The notes beneath the pieces are model-generated. The model did no database searches. It had not been told where the DNA came from and saw nothing but the letters and a program-made list of their open reading frames with translations. A stretch of DNA of 64,000 bases from assembly GCF_036116635.1 (NCBI RefSeq), contig NZ_CP107995.1, forward strand, positions 5,828,001 through 5,892,000, given 5' to 3'. Shown here in pieces: positions 57,513 to 64,000 of this stretch (within the stretch, counting starts at the first letter, position 1; every line of letters starts with the position of its first letter). Origin of the DNA: Amycolatopsis sp. NBC_00345. GTDB taxonomy: Bacteria; Actinomycetota; Actinomycetes; Mycobacteriales; Pseudonocardiaceae. Position numbers and translations under genes: made by a program.

Positions 57513-58505
57513 TCAGAGCCGGACCGCCTCCTCGACGGCGTCGGCGAAGGCCCGAGGTTTCTCCTGCGGCAGGTTGTGCCCGGCGCCCGGCACGCGGTGG
57601 TGCACCCGGGGTCCCGCGAAGTGCCCGGCGGACGACGTGCCGTCGGTGGCCGGGTAGCTGCCGTCGGACAGCCCGTCGAGCGTCACCGCGGGCACGGTGA
57701 TCGGCGGCTGCCCGAGCAGGCGGCTCTCCAGCGCGTCGTAACGCGGGTCGCCCGGCGCCGCAGCCAGGCGGACCCGGTAGCAGTGCAGGACGATGTCCGC
57801 GTAATCGGGATTGGCCGTGACCGCCACGGCGCGATCGAGGTCGGCGGCGGTGAAGGGCCAGTCCGGCGAATTGCGGCGCCACACCACGTCGAGCAGCTCC
57901 CGCCGGTAGGTGGTCAGCGCGCTGCGGCCGCGCTCGGTGAGGAAGTAGTAGAAGTACCAGTGCGCCGACTCCGTGCCGGGCAGGTCGGGTTTGCCGTTGA
58001 TCACCCGCGGGTCTAGGTTCTGCACCAGGTAACTGTTGACCGCCACCAGCGCGCGGCAGCGTTCCGGCCACAGCGCGGCGGCCGCGACGAGCGCCCGGCC
58101 ACCCCAGTCGTAACCGCCGAACACCGCCCGTTCGACGCCCATCGCGTCGAGGAACGCGACCATGTCCGCGGCCAGCGCGGCCTGCTGACCGGAGCGGACG
58201 GTGCCCGCGGCGAGGAACCGGGTCTCCCCGTGCCCACGCAGATACGGCACCAGCACCCGGAATCCCTGCCGCGCCAGCCTCGGCGCGACTTCGGCGTAGG
58301 CGTGCGGGCTGTACGGCCAGCCGTGGCCGAGCAGCACCACGTCGCCGCGGGGTGGGCCGACCTCGTGGTAGGCGAGGTCCAGCAGGTCGGTGCGGACGTG
58401 GCGCACCGGGCCGAGCCCGAGCTGGACTGGCCGCAGGCCGGGCACGCTCACCAGGGAAGCCGCGCCCACCGTTTTGCCGAAGGCACGCCGGGAAAGGGGA
58501 TTCAT
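57513..58505 (-). CDS. Tat-exported alpha/beta hydrolase
   Basis: 330 residues. The N-terminus MNPLSRRAFGKTVGAASLVSVPG has a perfect twin-arginine motif (SRRAFGK) and a hydrophobic stretch, so it is exported folded. The hydrolase core has GHGWPYSPHAYAEVA (oxyanion), nucleophile Asp in GGYDWGGRALV near 128 and His in VPGAGHNLPQEKP near 315, as in epoxide-hydrolase relatives. A palindromic operator containing the -35 TTGACT lies 24-44 bases upstream, giving a nearly leaderless message. Confidence 0.87.
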   Translation of the reverse strand: MNPLSRRAFGKTVGAASLVSVPGLRPVQLGLGPVRHVRTDLLDLAYHEVGPPRGDVVLLGHGWPYSPHAYAEVAPRLARQGFRVLVPYLRGHGETRFLAAGTVRSGQQAALAADMVAFLDAMGVERAVFGGYDWGGRALVAAAALWPERCRALVAVNSYLVQNLDPRVINGKPDLPGTESAHWYFYYFLTERGRSALTTYRRELLDVVWRRNSPDWPFTAADLDRAVAVTANPDYADIVLHCYRVRLAAAPGDPRYDALESRLLGQPPITVPAVTLDGLSDGSYPATDGTSSAGHFAGPRVHHRVPGAGHNLPQEKPRAFADAVEEAVRL

Positions 58506-58528
58506 GGCAGAAGGCTGACAGACCATCA

Positions 58529-58549
58529 GTAACCAGTCAAGAGGGTTAC
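58529..58549. promoter_or_regulatory. Operator/promoter site 1 of a shared regulon
   Basis: Arms GTAACC and GGTTAC surround N-GTCAAGA-N; the centre, read toward the hydrolase, is TTGACT, a -35. The same 21-bp element, opposite orientation, precedes the tannase-like gene (60633-60653), matching in 19 of 21 bases. Confidence 0.75.
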
Positions 58550-58611
58550 GCATAGCTGGCCGAGGAGCCCTCTGCTATCGTGGAATGGAGAGAACCGTTC
58601 TGAGGAGATTC

Positions 58612-58701
58612 GACGTGGCAGGTGAAGACGACATCTCCGGGTGAGCCCCGGAGGTAACGGGCCACCGGCGCGCCATTCCGCGCAGCCGCCGTGGCCACGT
58701 C
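58612..58701 (+). promoter_or_regulatory. Attenuation-like leader of the ABC-F gene
   Basis: Alternative pairings: GACGTGGC (58612-58619) with GCCACGTC (58694-58701), against GGCCACCGGCG (58660-58670) with CGCCGTGGCC (up to 58696), which use the same right-hand bases. A third hairpin CTCCGGG/CCCGGAG (58635-58653) contains the leader-peptide stop codon. This is the layout of ribosome-mediated attenuation. Confidence 0.55.
58615..58644 (+). CDS. Nine-residue leader peptide of the ABC-F gene
   Basis: GTG GCA GGT GAA GAC GAC ATC TCC GGG TGA codes M-A-G-E-D-D-I-S-G. GAGGAGA ends seven bases before the GTG, stronger than the site of the main gene. ABC-F and macrolide-resistance genes often use such short peptides: a drug-stalled ribosome changes the downstream RNA fold. 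Confidence 0.55.
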   Translation: MAGEDDISG

Positions 58702-58766
58702 GTCGTCCACTCCTTTCGCTGCGGGACCGGTGTCCCGCGCACACCCACGAACCCGAGGTCTCTTTC

Positions 58767-60398
58767 ATGCCCGACGCCTGCATCGTCGTCTCCGGCCTGT
58801 CCTTTTCCTGGCCCGACGACACCCCGGTCTTCGACCGGCTGTCCTTCACCGTCCCCGGCGGCCGCACCGGGCTCGTCGCCCCGAACGGCGCCGGGAAGAC
58901 CACCCTGCTCAAGCTCATCGCGGGCGAGCTGCGGCCGTCCGAGGGCAGCGTCACCGCCGACGGCGTGCTCGGTTACCTCCCGCAGAGCCTGCCGTTGAGC
59001 GGCGAGCTGACCGTCGCCGAGGTGATGGGGGCCGCCCCGATCCTGCGGGCGCTGGCGGCGGTCGAATCCGGCGACGCCGCCGAGGAGCACTTCACCACCA
59101 TCGGCACCGACTGGGACATCGAGGAGCGCACCCGCGCCCAGCTGGACCGGCTGGGGCTCGGCGCGGTCGCCCTCGACCGCCGTCTGGACACGCTGAGCGG
59201 CGGCCAGATCGTCTCCCTGGGACTCGCGGCCCAGCTGCTCAAGAACCCGGACGCGCTGCTGCTCGACGAACCCACCAACAACCTGGACCGCGAGGCGCGC
59301 CACCGGCTCTACAGCGCGCTCGACGACTGGCACGGCTGCCTGCTCCTGGTCAGCCACGACCGCGCGCTGCTCGACCGGATGGACCGCATCGCCGAGCTGG
59401 ACAGCGGCGAAGTCCGGTTCCACGGCGGGAACTTCACCCAGTACGAGCTGGCGGTCGAGGCCGCGCGCGAGGTCGCGGAGAAGAACATCCGCAACGCCGA
59501 GCAGGACGTCAAACGCGAGAAACGCGAGATGCAGCAAGCTCGCGAGCGCGCGGCCCGCCGGGCGAGCAACGCCCAGCGCAACGTCGGCAACGCCGGTCTG
59601 CCCAAGATCTTCGCCGGCACCATGAAGCGCAACGCGCAGGAGTCGGCGGCCAAGGCGGACGGCACGCACTCGTCCCGGGTCAGCGCGGCCAAGGCCCGGC
59701 TCGACCAGGCCGAGCGGACGCTGCGCGACGAGCAGAAGATCGTGCTGGAACTGCCGCAGACCGCCGTCCCGGCCGGCCGGACGCTGTTCCTCGGCGAGCG
59801 CCTGCGGGTGAACTACGGCGACCGGGAGCTGTTCACCGGCGACGGCGCGGACCTGGCCGTCCGCGGCCCCGAGCGGATCGCGTTGACCGGCCCCAACGGC
59901 GCCGGCAAGTCCACCCTGCTGCGCCTGGTCCACGGCGATCTGACCCCTGGCGGCGGGGAGCTGAAACGGGCCGAGGGCCGGATCGCCTACCTGTCCCAGC
60001 GCCTCGACCTGCTGGACGAAAACCGCACCATCGCGGAGAACCTGGCCGACGCCGCACCCGCGATGCCGCCCGCCGACCGGATGAACCTGTTGGCGCGCTT
60101 CCTGTTCCGCGGCTCCCGGGTGCACCTGCCGGTCAGCGTCCTCTCCGGCGGCGAGCGCCTGCGGGCCACGCTGGCCTGCATCCTGTTCGCCGAGCCGGCA
60201 CCGCAGCTCCTGCTGCTGGACGAGCCGACGAACAACCTCGACCTGGTCAGCGCCGGCCAGCTGGAGAGCGCGCTCAACGCCTACCAGGGCGCGTTCATCG
60301 TGATCAGCCACGACGAGCGTTTCCTGGCCGAAATCGGCGTCGCCCGCTGGCTCCGCCTCGACGACGGGCAGCTGCGGGAGACTGCCGCGCCCGAGTGA
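58767..60398 (+). CDS. ABC-F family ATPase (ribosome-protection type)
   Basis: 543 residues with two ATPase domains and no membrane segment. Domain 1: Walker A APNGAGKTTLL, signature TLSGGQIVSLGLAAQL, Walker B ALLLDEPTNNLD. A charged helical linker (about 230-330, EKNIRNAEQDVKREKREMQQARERAARR) is the P-site tRNA interaction motif. Domain 2: GPNGAGKSTLL, VLSGGERLRATLACIL, LLLLDEPTNNLD. ABC-F proteins displace antibiotics from the ribosome or act as translation factors. The attenuator-like leader supports antibiotic-inducible expression, possibly for macrolides, lincosamides or pleuromutilins; the class is not certain. Flanked by two hydrolases with a shared operator. Confidence 0.92.
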   Translation: MPDACIVVSGLSFSWPDDTPVFDRLSFTVPGGRTGLVAPNGAGKTTLLKLIAGELRPSEGSVTADGVLGYLPQSLPLSGELTVAEVMGAAPILRALAAVESGDAAEEHFTTIGTDWDIEERTRAQLDRLGLGAVALDRRLDTLSGGQIVSLGLAAQLLKNPDALLLDEPTNNLDREARHRLYSALDDWHGCLLLVSHDRALLDRMDRIAELDSGEVRFHGGNFTQYELAVEAAREVAEKNIRNAEQDVKREKREMQQARERAARRASNAQRNVGNAGLPKIFAGTMKRNAQESAAKADGTHSSRVSAAKARLDQAERTLRDEQKIVLELPQTAVPAGRTLFLGERLRVNYGDRELFTGDGADLAVRGPERIALTGPNGAGKSTLLRLVHGDLTPGGGELKRAEGRIAYLSQRLDLLDENRTIAENLADAAPAMPPADRMNLLARFLFRGSRVHLPVSVLSGGERLRATLACILFAEPAPQLLLLDEPTNNLDLVSAGQLESALNAYQGAFIVISHDERFLAEIGVARWLRLDDGQLRETAAPE

Positions 60399-60449
60399 GC
60401 CGTCGTTCGTCCACAGTGCACAGACGCGCCGCCGGGAGTCGTCCGGCGT

Positions 60450-60486
60450 CTTGAGCACCCGCGCGATGTCGGCGCGGGTGCTCAAG
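60450..60486. terminator. Terminator of the ABC-F gene
   Basis: CTTGAGCACCCGCGC and its exact complement GCGCGGGTGCTCAAG form a 15-bp stem with a seven-base loop, 51 bases after the ABC-F stop. The remaining stretch to 60632 shows no gene. Confidence 0.8.
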
Positions 60487-60632
60487 CCCAGCTCACGGGG
60501 TCAGCCGGTCCCGCGCGTCCGGCCGGTCATCAGCTGCCACAGCCGCGGCCGCTCTTCGGCCGAGGCGGTCCGTGCGCGGGCCGTGAACTTCTCGTCCCGG
60601 GCCAAGCCTGAGCCATTTCTTCGAACGAATCA

Positions 60633-60653
60633 GTAACCATCTTGACAGGTTAC
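60633..60653. promoter_or_regulatory. Operator/promoter site 2 of a shared regulon
   Basis: GTAACC...GGTTAC around ATCTTGACA; the centre holds TTGACA in the direction of the tannase-like gene. Reverse-complemented it matches 58529-58549 except for the two N positions. Confidence 0.75.
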
Positions 60654-60729
60654 GAACAGCCGTGCCAAAGTTTCCCCGCCCACCGAAAGGTGCCATCGCA
60701 ATGCAAAAACATCACCGAAGAGGACCCCG

Positions 60730-62352
60730 ATGAAACGCGTAGCGAAACTGATAGCCGCGGCCGTGCCGTTGGCCGCCCTCGTGCCCTTGACGCTGACGGC
60801 CGTGACGCCGCTCGGCCCGAGCGCCCCGGCGGCGCAGACGGTCAGCCAGGCCGAGCCCGCCTGCGCCACCGCCCCGTTGACGGCCCCGGACGGGGCGAAG
60901 ATCGAGTCGGTGCAAGCTGTCCGGCAGCCGGGCGGCACCGTCTCGTTCCCGGAGACACCGGCCTCCGGACCGATCCGGATCGACGACGTGCCGGCGTACT
61001 GCCAGGTCACCGTCACCCTGACCCACCCGGGCGCGAACGACCACGTCAAGGTCGCGGTGACACTGCCGGAGACCGGGTGGACCGGCCGGCTGCAGGCCGT
61101 CGGCGGCAGCGCGTACACCGCCGGCGACTTCGGCGCCCCGCTCGTGCAAGCCGTCAAGAACGGCTACGCCGGGGTCACCACCGACGCCGGCGTGCCGCTG
61201 ACCTTCCTCGACACCACCTGGGCGCTGACCGCGGACGGCAAGATCAACCAGCCGCTGGTGACCGACTTCGCGACCCGCTCGGTGCACGAATCCGCCGTGA
61301 TCGGCAAGGACGTGGCGAAGCGGTTCTACAGCCGGGCGGTCTCGTACGCGTATTGGACCGGCTGCTCGACCGGCGGCCGCCAGGGTTATTCCGAGGCGCA
61401 GAACTACCCGGCGGACTTCGACGGCATCGCCGCCAACGCCCCGGCGGTCGACTGGTCCCAGTTCGCGGTCGCGACGCTGTGGCCGCAGGTCGTGATGAAC
61501 CAGGAGCACGACTTCCCGGCCAACTGCGTACTGGAAGCGTTCCGGCACGCCGCGATCCGGGCCTGCGACCCGCGGGACGGCGTGACCGACGGCATCATCG
61601 ACCAGCCCGGCACCTGCGGCTACGACCCGCGTGCGCTGGTGGGCACCAAGGCGTTCTGCGACGGCAAGCAGTTCACCGTGACCGCCGCCGACGCCGACGT
61701 CGTCCGCAAGATCTGGGCCGGCCCGACCGACGAGCACGGCCGGCAGCTGTGGCCCGGGCTCCCGAAGGGCGCGGACTTCAGCGGGGTGGCCGAGACGAAG
61801 GTGGACGACAACGGCACGCCGTACGCCCCGGGCTTCCAGGTGGCTGTCGGCTGGGTGCAGACGTTCCTCGAGAAGCAGCCCGGCTTCGACACCTCGAAGA
61901 TCACCTACCGCCAGTTCGCCGGCCTGTTCCGCCAGTCGGTCCAGGAGTACGACCACGTGATCGGCACTTCCGACCCCGACCTGTCGGATTTCCGGGCGGC
62001 CGGCGGCAAGCTGATCACCTTCATCGGCACCGCCGACCAGCTCATCCCGCCCGGCGGCACGCTGCAGTACCGCCGGCAGGTGGAGCGGGAGCTGGGCGGC
62101 ACCCAGCGGGTGAACGACTTCTACCGCCTGTTCTTCGGCCCCGGCGTCTCGCACTGCCAGGGCGGCGGCCCGGCCCCGACGGACCAGCTCGGCGCGCTGG
62201 TGAACTGGGTCGAGCACGGCCAGGCACCGGCCACCCTGGCCGCCGCCACCCCGGACGGGACCACGACGCGCAACTTGTGCCCGTACCCGCAGGCCTCGCG
62301 GTACACCGGCCACGGCGACCCCGCCGTCGCCTCGAGTTACCGCTGCCGCTGA
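60730..62352 (+). CDS. Secreted tannase/feruloyl esterase family protein
   Basis: 540 residues with a Sec signal peptide (MKRVAKLIAAAVPLAALVPLTLTAVTPLG, about 30-40 residues). The tannase fold is clear: nucleophile elbow GCSTGGRQGYSEAQNYP (Ser near 218), DFDGIAANAPA, the Asp region GTADQLIPPGGTLQYRR and catalytic His in GVSHCQGG near 477, with the paired Cys (GCS...HCQ) characteristic of the family. It should cleave ester bonds of plant phenolics or similar esters outside the cell. AGAGGA ribosome site. Promoter overlaps the shared operator. Confidence 0.92.
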   Translation: MKRVAKLIAAAVPLAALVPLTLTAVTPLGPSAPAAQTVSQAEPACATAPLTAPDGAKIESVQAVRQPGGTVSFPETPASGPIRIDDVPAYCQVTVTLTHPGANDHVKVAVTLPETGWTGRLQAVGGSAYTAGDFGAPLVQAVKNGYAGVTTDAGVPLTFLDTTWALTADGKINQPLVTDFATRSVHESAVIGKDVAKRFYSRAVSYAYWTGCSTGGRQGYSEAQNYPADFDGIAANAPAVDWSQFAVATLWPQVVMNQEHDFPANCVLEAFRHAAIRACDPRDGVTDGIIDQPGTCGYDPRALVGTKAFCDGKQFTVTAADADVVRKIWAGPTDEHGRQLWPGLPKGADFSGVAETKVDDNGTPYAPGFQVAVGWVQTFLEKQPGFDTSKITYRQFAGLFRQSVQEYDHVIGTSDPDLSDFRAAGGKLITFIGTADQLIPPGGTLQYRRQVERELGGTQRVNDFYRLFFGPGVSHCQGGGPAPTDQLGALVNWVEHGQAPATLAAATPDGTTTRNLCPYPQASRYTGHGDPAVASSYRCR

Positions 62353-62391
62353 GGTCTTGCGCCGGATGTCTTGAAAGCCGTCTGTCTTGAA

Positions 62392-62432
62392 AGCCGTCTG
62401 GGCCGGGAGTTCCGCGTCCGGCACAGACGGCT
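62392..62432 (+). terminator. Terminator of the tannase-like gene
   Basis: AGCCGTCTG and CAGACGGCT enclose GGCCGG...CCGG, followed by CTTTC. Just before it, GTCTTGAAAGCCGTCT is duplicated in tandem (62368-62398). The following 62433-62646 stretch holds no recognised gene. Confidence 0.65.
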
Positions 62433-62646
62433 CTTTCCCCCAGCCGACCTGGCACTCCACGAGGTAACCCCGACCAGCCGCCCTGGCCGACCACAAAGGA
62501 CCGTCCTACGCGGACTCGCTCCCATCGAGCCACGCAGCCCGCGCCGGCCGTTGTGGTTAATTCCAGCAATCTGTCCACACAAGACAGTCATCGACGACCG
62601 GGAATCCGCTCACTCCGAGGCGCGCCCGCTCACCGCTACGCCACCC

Positions 62647-62907
62647 TCAGTCGGAGGTCAGCTCCTCAAGTTGCTCCGCGGCGGTGACGTTTCCGGCGTC
62701 GGCCAGACGCCGCAGTTCGTCGAGGTTCTCCTGCTCAGTGGCGACCTGGATCAGCTCGTCGGCGGCGGTCGAGCTGCCGCCGTCGGCCAGCCGGCGCAGC
62801 TCGGCCAGGTCGCCCCGCTCGCCGGCCAGCTCGATCAGCTGGTCGAGCGCGTCTTCGTCCCCGGCGTCGGCGCGTTCCCGCAGGCCGGGCAGATCCGCAT
62901 CGTCCAT
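62647..62907 (-). CDS. Small acidic helical-repeat protein
   Basis: 86 residues consisting of about three similar units of 24-26 residues: LPGLRERADAGDEDALDQLIELAGE, LAELRRLADGGSSTAADELIQVATE, LDELRRLADAGNVTAAEQLEELTSD. Each is a two-helix motif resembling Sel1/HEAT-type solenoids. Likely a protein-protein interaction module; function unknown. Start ATG 62907 follows GGAGG nine bases upstream. Confidence 0.7.
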   Translation of the reverse strand: MDDADLPGLRERADAGDEDALDQLIELAGERGDLAELRRLADGGSSTAADELIQVATEQENLDELRRLADAGNVTAAEQLEELTSD

Positions 62908-62997
62908 GGCGTCAGCCTCCACCGGATCCGGCCCCGTGTCGAGGCCCTGTCTCCAGGCCCCCTGCCTCCAGGCTCCTGTCTCCACAGTGGATGGACG

Positions 62998-63957
62998 TCA
63001 GGGAGTCAGCACGATGCGCTGCCCCGGCGCGGTCGGGGTGTGCCACGCCTGCTCGACCTGCTCCAGCGGCATCGGCACGGCGTCCACGGCGAAGGTTCCA
63101 GCCGTGATCTCCGCGGCCAGCGACGGCAGTTCGGCGATGATGCCGGCCGCCGTCACCGAACCCTGGCCGCTGCCCAGGATGGTCAGGTTCCCCGCGCGCA
63201 GCAGGGCCGAGGGCAGCGTGATGTCCGATCCGGCCATGGAGCCGATCTGCACCCAGGACAGCGCCTTCGCCCGGTCGGCGCGCGCGGTCAGCAGCGCGGG
63301 CATGGCCTGCTCGGTGGGCCGTCCCCACAGGTAGTCGATGACAACGTCGACGTCCGCGGCCGCGGAGGCGAGCCGGTCGGCGGCGTCCGGCTCGTCATCA
63401 CCGAGGCGCACCACTTCGTCGGCGCCGAGGGTCTTCAGCAGGTCGAGGCGCTCCGGGTCGCGGCCCGCACCGACCACACGGGCGGCACCGAGGTGTTTCG
63501 CGATCTGCACGGCGAGCTGCCCCGCGTTGCCGGTGGCGCCCAGCACCAGCACGGAACCGCCCGGCCGGAACGCGACGCGGCGGCGCAGCGCGATCCACGA
63601 GGACATGCCGGGGTTCATCGCCGCCGCCACCGCGGCCGGGTCCGTGCCCGGCGGCAGTGTGACGGCCCGGCTCCGGTCGACGACGGCCTGATCGGCCATG
63701 GTGCCCGGCGCGTCGCCGTCGACGATGAAGTAGAGCAGTTCCCCTTCCGGCGTCCGGCCGACCGCGTCGACGCCCGGGACCATCGGCAGGACGCCGTCGG
63801 AGGTGTAGTGGCTGCCGTTCGCGGCGGAGCGGACCCGTGGGTGCAGCCCGGCGGCCAGGACGTCCACCAGCACCTCCCGCTCGCCCGACGCGACGGGCGC
63901 CGGGAAGGTGTCGTAAGCGGGCGGCGTACTGAAGGAGCGGACTACGGCGGCGTGCAT
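62998..63957 (-). CDS. Quinone-oxidoreductase-like MDR protein
   Basis: 319 residues of the medium-chain dehydrogenase/reductase superfamily: an N-terminal GroES-like part (VLVDVLAAGLHPRVRSAANGSHY, PMVPGVDAVGRTPEG) and a Rossmann domain with VLVLGATGNAGQLAVQIAKHLGAARVVG and LGADEVVRL. The Cys/His zinc ligands of alcohol dehydrogenases are absent, so it is a zinc-free NADPH:quinone-reductase-like member. ATG 63957 has AGGAGAAC upstream. It lies at the window edge with no visible partner. Confidence 0.88.
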   Translation of the reverse strand: MHAAVVRSFSTPPAYDTFPAPVASGEREVLVDVLAAGLHPRVRSAANGSHYTSDGVLPMVPGVDAVGRTPEGELLYFIVDGDAPGTMADQAVVDRSRAVTLPPGTDPAAVAAAMNPGMSSWIALRRRVAFRPGGSVLVLGATGNAGQLAVQIAKHLGAARVVGAGRDPERLDLLKTLGADEVVRLGDDEPDAADRLASAAADVDVVIDYLWGRPTEQAMPALLTARADRAKALSWVQIGSMAGSDITLPSALLRAGNLTILGSGQGSVTAAGIIAELPSLAAEITAGTFAVDAVPMPLEQVEQAWHTPTAPGQRIVLTP

Positions 63958-64000
63958 GGGGTTCTCCTGTCCGGGGCGGGGATATTAGTTTGTGGCGCGT

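Noticed and set aside
58575..60485. 636-codon open frame antisense to the ABC-F gene
   Set aside because: Same reason: low-complexity Arg/Gly/Ala/Val/Asp/Gln composition and no motif.
62368..62398. Tandem GTCTTGAAAGCCGTCT as an attachment site or CRISPR
   Set aside because: Only two copies, directly part of a terminator; no integrase or cas gene.
60712..62496. 594-codon open frame antisense to the tannase-like gene
   Set aside because: Composition is that of a shadow frame and there is no ribosome site.
1..63999. tRNA, rRNA or replication origin
   Set aside because: No cloverleaf-like segment with a CCA-type end, no rRNA stretch and no DnaA-box cluster was noticed by eye; a covariance-model scan would settle this.

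Overview
The window is high-GC actinobacterial DNA. Gene content (F420/LLM oxidoreductase, mycothiol-type DinB protein, BTAD/NB-ARC/TPR regulator, type VII-secretion-like genes, two-domain MerR regulator, ABC-F protein), frequent GTG starts and 4-base stop/start overlaps suggest a Pseudonocardiaceae member such as Amycolatopsis. This is inference from gene content; there is no 16S rRNA. No rRNA, tRNA, CRISPR array or biosynthetic core gene (PKS/NRPS) was seen.

Layout. 0-4.3 kb: a minus-strand unit headed by an ECF sigma factor with a SnoaL-like tail, followed by a DinB/maleylpyruvate-isomerase-like protein, two SDRs (one frameshifted) and an isocitrate-lyase-family protein; two near-identical promoter motifs suggest one autoregulated sigma regulon. 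4.4-15.8 kb: secreted protein, CGNR regulator divergent from an epoxide hydrolase, XRE regulator plus hydrolase, a SpoU-type RNA methyltransferase fused to a MarR-like domain, a large AfsR-like regulator, a GNAT and a LuxR-type regulator. 16.1-19.8 kb: two ABC ATPases, a permease and a GntR repressor. 20.7-23.1 kb: a tightly overlapping type VII-like operon (YbaB-like, EspC-like, helical SWTG protein) behind a possibly structured leader.

23.2-28.4 kb: RidA/TetR divergent pair with a perfect palindromic operator, then a 4.1-kb unit bounded by inverted IS982-family ends and a 7-bp target duplication, carrying an Old Yellow Enzyme, an Lrp/AsnC regulator and gene fragments. It sits exactly at the shared stop region of the TetR gene and a cation antiporter. 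29.6-34.3 kb: ArsR and MerR regulators and DNA-repair genes (Vsr, MGMT, AlkB-like oxygenase). 34.3-42.2 kb: repeat-bearing genes, then ArsR, MgtA P-type ATPase, MgtC, and a fused permease plus ATPase of a nitrate/taurine-type ABC transporter without a binding protein.

42.4-48.0 kb: an RHS polymorphic toxin whose N-terminal domain is homologous to the type VII-like protein at 21.8 kb. Its 3' end overlaps a pentapeptide-repeat gene that is a candidate immunity gene. 48.2-57.4 kb: DNA glycosylase, HtaA-like protein, LysR/beta-propeller pair, TioE-type MerR divergent from an erythromycin esterase, SDR, a decayed DUF427 gene, dehalogenase-like hydrolase and LLM enzyme. 57.5-62.4 kb: Tat-exported hydrolase, ABC-F protein with a leader peptide and alternative RNA hairpins, and a secreted tannase-like esterase. 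The two hydrolase promoters carry the same operator. The right edge has a small helical-repeat protein and a quinone-reductase-like MDR.

Several genes are broken (SDR at 1.1 kb, monooxygenase fragment at 33.1 kb, DUF427 at 55.2 kb, GNAT fragment and transposase in the IS-bounded unit), so this looks like an accessory chromosomal region.
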